In this document: positions 1-7,210 of the stretch, piece by piece
Numbering within the stretch: the first letter of the stretch is position 1
Layout: every line of letters starts with the position of its first letter
From: Actinomycetota bacterium
GTDB taxonomy: Bacteria > Actinomycetota > Acidimicrobiia > Acidimicrobiales > CADCSY01
NCBI GenBank assembly: GCA_016178435.1
Contig: JACOTK010000059.1
Location: 1-11,429, forward strand
Reading direction: 5' to 3'
DNA length: 11,429 nucleotides
The notes under the pieces: model-generated
What the model was told of the DNA's origin: nothing
The model's input: only the letters and a program-made list of their open reading frames with translations
Database searches by the model: none
Program-made: the position numbers and the translations under genes

Positions 1-131
1 AGTTGAGTGCAACAGGTCAGCTTGGCGCGTATCGCCATCATGGATTCTGGCAGCCCATGGACACGCTCCGGGACAAGCATCGACTTGATGAACTTTGGAC
101 GACCGGTGAAGCGCCCTGGCGCATGTGGTGA
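1..131 (+). CDS. rfbF: Glucose-1-phosphate cytidylyltransferase, C-terminal end (partial)
   Basis: This is the 3' end of a gene that starts before the window; the reading frame begins at base 3 and ends at the TGA at 129-131. The 42 visible residues include the stretch GFWQPMDTLRDK followed by LDELW, which is the characteristic C-terminus of RfbF-type glucose-1-phosphate cytidylyltransferases. The family makes CDP-glucose from CTP and glucose-1-phosphate, the first committed step toward CDP-3,6-dideoxyhexoses. The next two genes encode the following steps (RfbG, RfbH), which strongly supports the call. The catalytic N-terminal part is outside the window, so activity cannot be judged. The last codons overlap or abut the start region of rfbG, consistent with one operon. 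Confidence 0.88.
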   Translation, partial: LSATGQLGAYRHHGFWQPMDTLRDKHRLDELWTTGEAPWRMW

Positions 132-142
132 TCGGACCGCGT

Positions 143-1288
143 ATGGAATCCCCCGACTTGTTCGGCAATGTGTACCGGGGTCGAACGGTCCTGGTGACAG
201 GCCACACCGGATTCAAGGGCTCATGGTTGAGCCTGTGGCTCCAACGACTCGGTGCTCGAGTCGTTGGATTCTCGCTGGATCCTCCGACGAGCCCCAGCCT
301 CTTCGTGCAGGCGACGGTTGGCGACGGCATGGTCACGGTTGATGGTGACGTTCGAGATCCTGCGGCGGTCCTGGCGACGATCCGGGACTATGAGCCATCG
401 GTGGTGTTTCACCTCGCTGCGCAGTCGTTGGTTCTTGACGGCTATGAACATCCGAGCGAGACGTTCGCCACGAACGTCATGGGCACCGTCAATGTCCTGG
501 ACGCCATTCGCCTGAGCTCGTGCGTACACGCTTGTGTGGTCGTCACGACTGACAAGTGCTACCGCCCCATTGCCGAGCCTCGTGGTCTCCATGAGATGGA
601 TCGTCTGGGTGGCGTTGACCCCTACAGCGCGAGCAAGGCCGCAACCGAGCTGGTGGTCGAAGCGTTTCGCTCGTCCTTCCTCGGGCCCATCCGGGGCATC
701 GGTCTGGCCTCCGCAAGGGCGGGCAACGTCGTCGGAGGCGGTGATTGGGCACACAACAGACTGATTCCCGACTGCGTCCGTTCACTCGCGGCAGACAAGC
801 CTCTCGACGTGCGGGCCCCATCGGCGATTCGCCCTTGGCAGCATGTGCTTGAGCCACTGGCCGGGTACCTCTGGCTGGGTGCGTTGCTTCTGAACGATCC
901 GGAACGTGCGGCGCAGGCATGGAATTTCGGACCGCCTCAGGACCAGGAGCTGTCCGTCCTTGAAGTGGTGACCTTGTTTCGGGCTGCATGGGTTGCCTTG
1001 CGACCTGCGGAGTCCTTGCCTCCTGTGAACATTGCGCATCATGCGATGCACGAAACAGCCGAGCTGCGGCTCGACACCACCAAGGTCATGCGGGAATTGG
1101 GATGGGCTCCCGTGTTGGGTGCGCAGAAGACCGTCGAGATGGTGGCCTCCTGGTATGGGCACTGGGCGAGCCTGGACGATTTCGACGCGCGAGGGGAGAC
1201 CCTTGCGCAGATCGTCGATTACGAGATGCGAGCAGCCCAGCGGGGTCTGGTGTGGGCCGAGCATGTCGGACAAGGTGCTCGCGTATGA
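143..1288 (+). CDS. rfbG: CDP-glucose 4,6-dehydratase
   Basis: An NAD-dependent short-chain dehydrogenase/reductase of the extended type that converts CDP-D-glucose to CDP-4-dehydro-6-deoxy-D-glucose in the cytoplasm. With the ATG at 143 the protein has 381 residues, slightly longer than the usual about 360. The dinucleotide-binding motif TGHTGFKG is at residues 19-26 and is followed by SWLSLWL, a hallmark of RfbG. TTDKCY is at 135-140, and the catalytic Tyr-x3-Lys pair is Y161/K165 (YSASK). Start choice: in-frame GTG codons at 125 and 128 would overlap the rfbF stop (GTGA), but ATG 143 gives the family's normal N-terminal length. No convincing Shine-Dalgarno is seen for any of them, so the start is uncertain by six codons. 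The 3' end overlaps rfbH by ATGA. A related CDP-sugar SDR enzyme is the only alternative; the rfbF and rfbH neighbours argue for RfbG. Confidence 0.93.
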   Translation: MESPDLFGNVYRGRTVLVTGHTGFKGSWLSLWLQRLGARVVGFSLDPPTSPSLFVQATVGDGMVTVDGDVRDPAAVLATIRDYEPSVVFHLAAQSLVLDGYEHPSETFATNVMGTVNVLDAIRLSSCVHACVVVTTDKCYRPIAEPRGLHEMDRLGGVDPYSASKAATELVVEAFRSSFLGPIRGIGLASARAGNVVGGGDWAHNRLIPDCVRSLAADKPLDVRAPSAIRPWQHVLEPLAGYLWLGALLLNDPERAAQAWNFGPPQDQELSVLEVVTLFRAAWVALRPAESLPPVNIAHHAMHETAELRLDTTKVMRELGWAPVLGAQKTVEMVASWYGHWASLDDFDARGETLAQIVDYEMRAAQRGLVWAEHVGQGARV

Positions 1289-2679
1289 GCGACAAGGGTG
1301 ATCGATTGCGTCAGATCCGACGAGAGATCCTGGAGCGCACGGCTGACTATGTCCGTCTCATGCAAGCGGACCAACCTCCATTTCAGGGTGGGACAACCCC
1401 GGTGCACTACGCGGGTCGCGTGTTCGGTGAGCAGGAGGTGGTCAACCTCGTTGACGCGAGCCTTGACTTTTGGCTGACAGCGGGCCCGAACGCCAATCGC
1501 CTGGAGGGTCGGTTGGCCAAGTACCTGGGAGTCCAACACTGCCTCCTGGTGAACTCCGGGTCATCGGCGAACCTCCTGGCCTTCACCGCGTTGACAAGTC
1601 CCCAACTCGGTGATCGACGAATCCTGCGGGGCGATGAAGTCATCACGGTTGCAGCCGGTTTTCCGACGACGGTCGCGCCGATCGTCCAGTACGGCGCGGT
1701 TCCGGTCTTCGTCGATGTTCGAGGTGACACGGCGAACATCGACGTGAGTCTCCTGGAGGAAGCGTTCAGCCCTCGCACGAAAGCCGTGATGCTCGCGCAT
1801 ACTCTGGGCAATCCCTTTGATGTGGAGCAGGTGCTCTCATTCTGTGAGCGTCACGATCTCTGGTTGATCGAGGACAATTGCGATGCACTGGGAGCCACGT
1901 ATCGGCTGAAAGGAGACGATGGGTCGTCGCCACGTCGGACGGGCACCTTCGGGCATCTCTCCACGAGCAGTTTCTACCCGCCACATCACATGACCACTGG
2001 TGAGGGCGGGGCGGTCTTCACCAGTGACCCGCAGTTGGCTGCAATCGTTGAGTCGCTACGCGACTGGGGTCGAGATTGCTACTGCGCGTCCGGGCGGGAC
2101 AACACGTGCGGCAAGCGCTTTGACCAGTCGTTCGGTGACCTCCCGCATGGCTACGACCACAAGTATGTGTACGCACATTTCGGTTACAACCTGAAGATGA
2201 CCGACCTCCAAGCCGCCATCGGGCTGGCTCAAGTCGATCGTCTTCCGGAATTCGTGGAAGCTCGGAGGCGCCACGCGGCCATGCTGGCAACCCGACTGAA
2301 GCCCTTTGAGGACTTGGTCCAACTGCCTGTTGCGACGCCGTCGAGTGAACCAAGCTGGTTCGGCTTTCTCATGAGCGTCCGAGCCGAGGCCCCGTTCACC
2401 CGACGCGAATTGGTCCAGCATCTGGAGGCTGCTCGGGTACAGACCCGCATGCTCTTCGCCGGCAACCTGATTCGTCACCCGTGTTTCGACGACATGCGCG
2501 ACTCTGGCACGGGCTATCGGGTTGTGGGCGGACTTCGGAATACCGACGTGCTCATGGCGCAAGGCCTGTGGGTCGGGGTCTATCCCGGGCTGTCTGCCGA
2601 AAAGCTCGACTACATGGCCACGACGTTCGAGTCGTTCCTCTCGTCACGCCGGAAGTCATTGCTGCCCGTGGGGGAATGA
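1285..2679 (+). CDS. rfbH: CDP-4-dehydro-6-deoxyglucose 3-dehydratase (RfbH/E1)
   Basis: A PMP/PLP- and [2Fe-2S]-dependent enzyme of the DegT/DnrJ/EryC1 aminotransferase fold that removes the C-3 hydroxyl of CDP-4-keto-6-deoxyglucose, working with a reductase (E3) not seen in this window. It has 464 residues from ATG 1285, which overlaps the rfbG stop as ATGA. The normal PLP-Lys is replaced by His (FYPPHH, H234), the known signature that separates E1 from aminotransferases. Four cysteines match the known cluster ligands of Yersinia E1: C199 (EDNCDAL), C265 and C267 (RDCYC) and C275 (NTC). The spacing between the last three (x1, x7) equals the described motif. The gap after the first is 65 residues instead of 57, because of an extra loop (around KGDDGSSPRRT) between the first ligand and GTFG. 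Other family blocks: GSSANLLAFTALTSP, GDEVITVAAGFPTTV, DWGRDCYC and LLFAGNLIRHP. It is the last gene of the operon. Confidence 0.94.
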   Translation: MSDKGDRLRQIRREILERTADYVRLMQADQPPFQGGTTPVHYAGRVFGEQEVVNLVDASLDFWLTAGPNANRLEGRLAKYLGVQHCLLVNSGSSANLLAFTALTSPQLGDRRILRGDEVITVAAGFPTTVAPIVQYGAVPVFVDVRGDTANIDVSLLEEAFSPRTKAVMLAHTLGNPFDVEQVLSFCERHDLWLIEDNCDALGATYRLKGDDGSSPRRTGTFGHLSTSSFYPPHHMTTGEGGAVFTSDPQLAAIVESLRDWGRDCYCASGRDNTCGKRFDQSFGDLPHGYDHKYVYAHFGYNLKMTDLQAAIGLAQVDRLPEFVEARRRHAAMLATRLKPFEDLVQLPVATPSSEPSWFGFLMSVRAEAPFTRRELVQHLEAARVQTRMLFAGNLIRHPCFDDMRDSGTGYRVVGGLRNTDVLMAQGLWVGVYPGLSAEKLDYMATTFESFLSSRRKSLLPVGE

Positions 2680-2711
2680 CGCGGGCCGGATCACGTCGCC
2701 GGGCCGGTCAA

Positions 2712-2739
2712 GCCTCCATCAGCCCGCCTGGCGGGAGGC
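2712..2739. terminator. Possible bidirectional terminator hairpin between convergent genes
   Basis: Between the rfbH stop and the convergent sigma gene, GCCTCC (2712-2717) can pair with GGAGGC (2734-2739). Alternatively CCCGC (2723-2727) pairs with GCGGG (2731-2735) around a 3-base loop. The region overlaps the sigma gene stop codon (2719-2721). There is no T-run on either strand, so this is only a candidate for the GC-rich, U-poor terminators common in actinobacteria. Confidence 0.25.
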
Positions 2740-3603
2740 CTGGGCGACTCTCTTTGGAATCGGAAGTGGGTTGGCACTCAAGCGGTTCCGGTAGTCGGAG
2801 CTGCCGGCGACGCTTGCGACATAGGCAGCCCGGTGACGCGCAACCCTTCCGCTTTCCTGACGCTTCTCGACCGGAGCCGCCGTGTCGATCTGCTCCATTG
2901 CCTCACGGAGCAGCACCAGTGCCTCGGCTCGCATCTGCGAGATGCGTGATTCGGTGACACCGAGCTCGTCGGCGATGTGTTGCATGGGGCGTTCGTCGAA
3001 GAAGTAACCGACGACGACCACACGAAGACGTTCGGGAAGGGCCACGATCGCGTCGGCGAGATAGCCACGTGTTTCCCGGTCCTCGAGGATCTGCGTGGGG
3101 CCACCTTCCCGATCGGCGATTGCCTCACTGTGATCGCTCTCCAGGAAGAGCGCGTCGTAGTGCAGCACCGTGGATCGGTGCACGTCATCGCACAGCTTGT
3201 TCATCTCACCGGCCGAGAGGCCCAGGCGACTTTCGATCTCCCGGGGGTCGGGTACCCGGCCCAACTCGTTGGTGAGATCGTCGGTGACCTTCTGGAGATG
3301 ACGGGCGTTGGCACGAACCGATCGGCTCGCCCAGTCACGGTCGCGCAGTTCATCGAGCAACGCACCACGAATGCGACTGCGGGCGAAGTGCTCGAAGCTC
3401 ACACCCCGATCGGCGTTGTAGCTGCGGGCTGCCTGAGCAAGCCCCAGGAGTGCCGCCGACACCAACTCGTCCCTGCTGATGTGACGGGGAAGGCGCGCGA
3501 TCATCTCGTTGACCGCATAGTGCACCAGGGCCAGATTTGCCCGTACAAGGTTGTCCTCGTCATTGGTCCGGCGGCGGGTGTCGGCTGGGTCGTGTGGTGC
3601 CAT
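2719..3603 (-). CDS. fliA: RNA polymerase sigma factor, FliA/WhiG (sigma-28) family
   Basis: A flagellar/developmental type sigma-70-family factor expected to direct RNA polymerase to class III flagellar promoters. It has 294 residues from ATG 3603; an upstream in-frame TTG at 3609 would add two residues but is less likely. Region 2 covers about residues 18-95 (NLVRANLALVHYAV, RDELVSAALLGL, SFEHFARSRIRGALLDELR), typical of FliA/WhiG. Region 3 is about 100-150 (ELGRVPDPREIESRLGLS). Region 4 is about 184-236, with the helix-turn-helix QHIADELGVTESRISQMR. Residues 240-294 form a basic, low-complexity tail absent from short FliA proteins. It is divergent from the LuxR-type regulator at 3700 and convergent with rfbH. 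A sigma-28-like promoter lies ahead of the flagellar operon beginning at 4423. Without a wider comparison FliA and WhiG cannot be told apart; context favours the flagellar role. No anti-sigma gene (FlgM) is visible here. Confidence 0.9.
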   Translation of the reverse strand: MAPHDPADTRRRTNDEDNLVRANLALVHYAVNEMIARLPRHISRDELVSAALLGLAQAARSYNADRGVSFEHFARSRIRGALLDELRDRDWASRSVRANARHLQKVTDDLTNELGRVPDPREIESRLGLSAGEMNKLCDDVHRSTVLHYDALFLESDHSEAIADREGGPTQILEDRETRGYLADAIVALPERLRVVVVGYFFDERPMQHIADELGVTESRISQMRAEALVLLREAMEQIDTAAPVEKRQESGRVARHRAAYVASVAGSSDYRNRLSANPLPIPKRVAQASRQAG

Positions 3604-3699
3604 GGACAAGTTCTCGACACAAAACGGTCCAAACTCGATCGTCCCTGAGGATGATCTCCGGGCTCAATTCGTGGGCGGGTCGGCCGAAGGAGACTCATC
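3604..3699. promoter_or_regulatory. Divergent control region, sigma-28 gene / regulator gene
   Basis: This 96-base gap separates two divergent genes. On the plus strand AAGGAG (3687-3692) sits 7 bases before the ATG at 3700 and is a clear ribosome binding site. On the plus strand there is also TCAA (3664-3667), 15 bases, then GCCGAAGG (3683-3690), with the spacing of a sigma-28 promoter. On the minus strand TCGAGTTT (3638-3631) is followed after 12 bases by GTCGAGAA (3618-3611). Both are imperfect and would start transcripts almost at the start codon, so neither is firmly claimed. Confidence 0.3.
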
Positions 3700-4350
3700 A
3701 TGACGAGCACCCTTTCGATACCGGCCTCGGCCACCAGGGTGATCGTTGATGAGTGTCCCTTGTTCCGCCGTGGCATTGCCGCGGTGTTGGCCGAGATGGG
3801 CGTCACCGTGTTCGCCGAGACCGATCGGGGCGGTAATGCATTGCGGAGCCTCCAAACGGGGTCTGCCGGACTGCTCGTCGTCGGCAGCCAGCTCGACGTC
3901 TCGACGCTCGCAACGGTCCGGCGCGCGAAAGCCATGGATGATCCGGTCGCCGTCGTCGCGCTCCTGGCGCAGGCCGGCGACGAGGACATTCGGAGCCTCC
4001 GAGACCTCGGTACCGAGGCACTCGTGACGCGGTACGTCGAGGTTGGCGAGTTGCGGGTGGCCCTTCGACACGTGATGAGCGGGGAGAGGTTTGTCGCCAC
4101 GGCGCCTCTCGCGGTGCTCGTCGGAAGCGGTGGTGCCTTTGACACGAGGACCAACCATTCGTTGACGAGGCGCGAGACCGAGATCATTCGGTGTCTGGCC
4201 GCCGGCTACTCGAACAATCAGATCGTCGATGCGCTGGTGGTGAGCCTACCGACGGTCAAGACCCACCTCTCCCACATCTACGACAAGCTCGGAGTGCGCA
4301 ACCGTCGGGATGCCGTGGGTCGTGCGATGCAGATCGGGTTGCTGGCGTGA
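3700..4350 (+). CDS. NarL/LuxR-type regulator with degenerate receiver domain
   Basis: A 216-residue protein with the layout of a NarL/FixJ response regulator: an N-terminal receiver-like domain (about 12-130) and a C-terminal LuxR helix-turn-helix (about 155-216). The HTH is clear: SLTRRETEIIRCLAAGYSN, then LPTVKTHLSHIYDKLGVRNR. The receiver has lost its chemistry. The acid pocket survives partly (VIVDECPLFRRG, D17/E18), but the strand that should end in the phospho-acceptor Asp reads LLVVGSQL, with Gly62 in its place. The conserved Lys region reads ALVTRYV, with no matching Lys. It is therefore probably not activated by ordinary phosphorylation and may be constitutive, ligand-controlled or dimer-controlled. 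AAGGAG at 3687-3692 sets the start. It lies between the sigma-28 gene and the flgN operon, so a role in flagellar gene control is likely but inferred. I do not recognise a named orthologue. Confidence 0.85.
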   Translation: MTSTLSIPASATRVIVDECPLFRRGIAAVLAEMGVTVFAETDRGGNALRSLQTGSAGLLVVGSQLDVSTLATVRRAKAMDDPVAVVALLAQAGDEDIRSLRDLGTEALVTRYVEVGELRVALRHVMSGERFVATAPLAVLVGSGGAFDTRTNHSLTRRETEIIRCLAAGYSNNQIVDALVVSLPTVKTHLSHIYDKLGVRNRRDAVGRAMQIGLLA

Positions 4351-4367
4351 GGAGCACGAGGTTTCGC

Positions 4368-4394
4368 TCAAGTCCCGCCGTTGCCGGCCGATCG
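4368..4394 (+). promoter_or_regulatory. Sigma-28-type promoter for the flgN-flgK-flgL-fliW-csrA operon
   Basis: TCAAGTCC (4368-4375), 11 bases, then GCCGATCG (4387-4394). The known sigma-28 consensus is TAAAGTTT-N11-GCCGATAA (TAAA-N15-GCCGATAA). The spacing is exact and the -10 matches at six of eight positions, including the full GCCGAT core. A start near 4401 would leave a leader of about 22 bases holding the GAAGGAG ribosome binding site just before ATG 4423. It lies in the 72-base gap between the regulator gene and flgN, where a class III flagellar promoter would be expected. Confidence 0.7.
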
Positions 4395-4422
4395 GGCAAC
4401 TGGACAAGTAGAAGGAGTGCTC

Positions 4423-4908
4423 ATGGGCCTTCGTGAGGTCTCAAACATCCTGTGGCGAGAACGTCACCTGCTCGAGCTCCTGTTGTTCAAGCTCGAGGAG
4501 GAGCAGTTGCTGCTTGCGTCGGGTCGTTCCCGCTGGTTGGCCCGCGCCACCAGCGAGGTGGAGATGGTGATGGGCGAGATCCGACAGGTGGAGCTGGCTC
4601 GGGCGATCGAGCTCGATGCAGCGACGGTCTCCATGGGGCTGGGCGCCGGTGTCAGCCTGAAGGAGCTGGCCGACAAGACGCCGCCTCCGTGGAACGGACT
4701 CTTCCTGGAGCATCACCGTGGGTTTCTCGAGATCACCGACGAGATCGCGTCACTGGCCAGGATCAATCGAGAGCTTCTCGCCCGGGGGTTCCAGGCGACG
4801 CGCGAAGCGCTCATGGAGTTCGACGAAGAGCGCGTGTCCCTCTACTCGCCCACCGGCAGGACCAGTGAGCGCATCCATCAGGCGCTGCTGATCGATGAGG
4901 TCCTGTAG
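4423..4908 (+). CDS. flgN: Flagellar export chaperone FlgN
   Basis: A 161-residue, mostly alpha-helical cytoplasmic protein, the usual size for FlgN. The family holds the hook-filament junction proteins FlgK and FlgL in an export-ready state and delivers them to the flagellar type III export gate. Sequence features are the Leu/Glu-rich N-terminal helix (LWRERHLLELLLFKLEEEQLL) and a long C-terminal helix region. Divergent FlgN proteins are identified mainly by this pattern plus position, and here the next two genes are flgK and flgL. GAAGGAG ends 6-7 bases before ATG 4423. The TAG stop at 4906-4908 directly touches the GTG start of flgK, suggesting translational coupling. Transcription is probably from the sigma-28-type promoter at 4368-4394. 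Confidence 0.83.
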   Translation: MGLREVSNILWRERHLLELLLFKLEEEQLLLASGRSRWLARATSEVEMVMGEIRQVELARAIELDAATVSMGLGAGVSLKELADKTPPPWNGLFLEHHRGFLEITDEIASLARINRELLARGFQATREALMEFDEERVSLYSPTGRTSERIHQALLIDEVL

Positions 4909-6279
4909 GTGTCGAACTTCTCCTCTCTCCATCTGGCGCTTTCGGGCCTCTACGCCCAGCGTCGCGGTCTGGACGTCACCGGCCAGAACATCGCAAACGC
5001 GAACACCGAAGGCTATTCACGCCAACGTGTGACGATGAGCTCCGACGCCGGTCCGGTGGTGCCTGCCATGTTCTCGCGTTGGAACGGGACGGGCCAGGGT
5101 GTGCACGCCGATGCGGTCATGCGCATGCGGGATCAGTTTCTGGAGACCCGGGGCTATCAGGAGCACGGGGCGAACGCCGCGGCCAAGTCGCTCCAGGGAA
5201 CCTTCGCTCGCATCGAGTTGGCGTTCTCCGAGCCCACCGATCAGGGGATCGGGGCCCAGTTGGCCGATTTCCTGGCCGGTTGGGACGATCTCTCCAACAA
5301 GCCGGATGACTCGGCTGCACGGTCCCAACTTCTCGAACGGGCCAAGACCCTGGTCTTCAGCTTTCAACAGGCCGACGCTGCCATGGGTGGCCTGCGAACG
5401 AGCGTGGTCGATCAGATGGGGGCGGTCGTCGACGATGTGAACGCCGCAGCCCAGAACATCGCCGAGCTGAACCAGTCGATCCAGGTGGCGACCGTTGCCG
5501 GGCTGTCGGCGAACGACCTCATGGACCAGCGCGATCTGTTGATCAGCCGTCTTTCCGACCAGATCGGCGTCACCGCACGTCCCGGCGCCTCGGGAACCGT
5601 CGACGTCTTCGTCGACGGCACGGCGCTTGTCCGTGGCTCGTCGTTCGAGAAGCTGCGGGTCTCGATCGATCCCACACCCCCGCAGCCCGTCAGTGTGGTT
5701 TGGGACCGTGACGGCTATCCCACGAATCCGGGCGGTGAGGTGAGTGGCATGATCACCTCGGTCAACGATGTGATCGTGCGTTACCGCACCGAGCTGACAG
5801 CGGTTGCGCAAAAGGTAAACGACGACGTCAACGCTCTCCACTCGACGGGCTACGCGCTCGACGGTGCGACCACGGGAACCGACTTCTTCGTCATGGGCCC
5901 GACCGGCCTCGATGTCAACCCGGCGGTCCTTGCCGACCCCAACCTGATCGCGGCAAGCAGCCTTGCGGCCCCGGCGGTGCTCGACGGAGCGAACGCGCAG
6001 GCGCTCGCCGACCTCACGGGGCCCGACGTCCTGTATCGCAAGCTGGTCGTCGGGCTGGGTGTCGAGGCGCAAACCGCCAATCGCCGGGTCGACATCCAGG
6101 CTGCCATCACCGAGCAGATCGACATGGCCCGGGAAGCCGAGGCAGGGGTCAACCTCGACGAGGAGATGGTCAACATGATGTCCTACCAACGCGCCTACGA
6201 GGCCTCCGCCAGGATGATGACCGCGGTCGACGAGATGCTCTCGACGCTCATCAGCGGCACCGGCCTGGTCGGGCGATAG
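4909..6279 (+). CDS. flgK: Flagellar hook-associated protein 1 (FlgK)
   Basis: A 456-residue protein forming the first junction ring between hook and filament; it is exported through the flagellar type III apparatus and so has no signal peptide. The N-terminus is diagnostic: LALSGLYAQRRGLDVTGQNI, then ANANTEGYSRQRV, the flagellar rod/hook signature. The C-terminus has VNLDEEMVNMMSYQRAYEAS and ends in a coiled-coil-prone helix, also diagnostic of FlgK. The middle (about 120-330) is the more variable D1/D2 part. It starts with GTG immediately after the flgN TAG; the purine-rich GATGAGG (4893-4899) inside the end of flgN can act as ribosome binding site. The length is within the family's normal range, at the shorter end. 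flgL follows after 12 bases. Confidence 0.95.
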   Translation: MSNFSSLHLALSGLYAQRRGLDVTGQNIANANTEGYSRQRVTMSSDAGPVVPAMFSRWNGTGQGVHADAVMRMRDQFLETRGYQEHGANAAAKSLQGTFARIELAFSEPTDQGIGAQLADFLAGWDDLSNKPDDSAARSQLLERAKTLVFSFQQADAAMGGLRTSVVDQMGAVVDDVNAAAQNIAELNQSIQVATVAGLSANDLMDQRDLLISRLSDQIGVTARPGASGTVDVFVDGTALVRGSSFEKLRVSIDPTPPQPVSVVWDRDGYPTNPGGEVSGMITSVNDVIVRYRTELTAVAQKVNDDVNALHSTGYALDGATTGTDFFVMGPTGLDVNPAVLADPNLIAASSLAAPAVLDGANAQALADLTGPDVLYRKLVVGLGVEAQTANRRVDIQAAITEQIDMAREAEAGVNLDEEMVNMMSYQRAYEASARMMTAVDEMLSTLISGTGLVGR

Positions 6280-6291
6280 GGGGAAGATCTG

Positions 6292-7188
6292 ATGTCTTCG
6301 GCATTTCGGGTCACCCAGCGCACGATGAGCCAGGGCGCGCTGAACAACCTGCAGGGCAATCTCTCGCGCATGCAATCCATGCAGGAGCACCTCTCGTCCG
6401 GCAAGGCCATCGAGAAGCCCTCCGACTCGCCCACCGGCACGGTCGCCGCCCTTCGCTACCGAGCGGACATTCGTCGTTCCGGTCAATATGTGCGCAATGC
6501 GCAGGACGGTTTGGGGTGGCTGGGCACCGCCGACACGGCGTTGACCAAGGTGTCGGAGGTCTCCCGTCGCGTGCGTGACCTCCTGATGGGCAGCGTCAAC
6601 GGGTCGATCGGCCCGGGCGAGCGCGATGCGATGGCTGCCGAGGTGGATGTGCTGCGTGAGGAGTTGATCTCGTTGGCCAACACCACCTATCAGGGACGTC
6701 CCATCTTTGCGGGCAAGGTGAGTGGCGTCCAGGCCTATGATGCGGCTGGGAACTACCTGGGAAGTCCATCGCCTTCCCCGGTCGAGCGATCAGTGGCACC
6801 GGGCATGAAGGTGCAGGTGAACATGACCGGTGAGGAGGTCTTCGGTCCCAATGCCACCGATCTGTTCAAGGTGGTTGCCGAGATCGCCAACGACCTACGC
6901 ACCAATCCCTCCGATCTTGCGGTCACGGATCTCACCAATCTCGACGCCGCAACGACGCAGGTGTTGAACGCCGTCGCGGGCATCGGCGCTCGCTATCATC
7001 AGGTGGAAACCATGCGCACCCGGATGGACGACGCGATCATCGAACAAACCAACGGCCTGGCCGAGGTCGACAGCATTGACCTGCCGAAGGCCATCACTGA
7101 ACTTCAGATGCAGGAGATGGCCTACAAGGCGGCGCTTTCGGCAACGGGGCGCACGTTGCAGCCATCACTGATGGACTTCATCCGCTGA
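6292..7188 (+). CDS. flgL: Flagellar hook-associated protein 3 (FlgL)
   Basis: A 298-residue flagellin-like protein forming the second junction ring, between FlgK and the filament. The N-terminal flagellin-type D0/D1 helix reads RVTQRTMSQGALNNLQGNL, then MQEHLSSGKAIEKPSDSP, typical of FlgL rather than flagellin. DGLGWLGTADTAL and ELISLANTTYQGRPIFAG are further family blocks; YQGRPIFAG is the FlgL/flagellin turn. The C-terminal helix ends ITELQMQEMAYKAALSATGRTLQPSLMDF. A GGGGGAAG tract just upstream serves as ribosome binding site. It is 12 bases after flgK and 22 bases before fliW, and is the second client of FlgN. The size matches FlgL, and the single short central domain argues against a full-length filament flagellin. 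Confidence 0.94.
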   Translation: MSSAFRVTQRTMSQGALNNLQGNLSRMQSMQEHLSSGKAIEKPSDSPTGTVAALRYRADIRRSGQYVRNAQDGLGWLGTADTALTKVSEVSRRVRDLLMGSVNGSIGPGERDAMAAEVDVLREELISLANTTYQGRPIFAGKVSGVQAYDAAGNYLGSPSPSPVERSVAPGMKVQVNMTGEEVFGPNATDLFKVVAEIANDLRTNPSDLAVTDLTNLDAATTQVLNAVAGIGARYHQVETMRTRMDDAIIEQTNGLAEVDSIDLPKAITELQMQEMAYKAALSATGRTLQPSLMDFIR

Positions 7189-7210
7189 GTCTTTGAAGGG
7201 TCGGAGAACT

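Noticed and set aside
988..1284. Extended in-frame upstream start for rfbH, giving a 563-residue protein
   Set aside because: The extra about 99 residues lie inside rfbG and read as low-complexity Arg/Cys-rich sequence. The family N-terminus fits ATG 1285, which overlaps the rfbG stop as ATGA.
5017..6486. Long open frame of 489 codons on the minus strand across flgK
   Set aside because: It lies opposite a clear flgK, and its translation is rich in Arg, His, Gly and Asp, as expected of the antisense of GC-rich codons. It shows no family motif.
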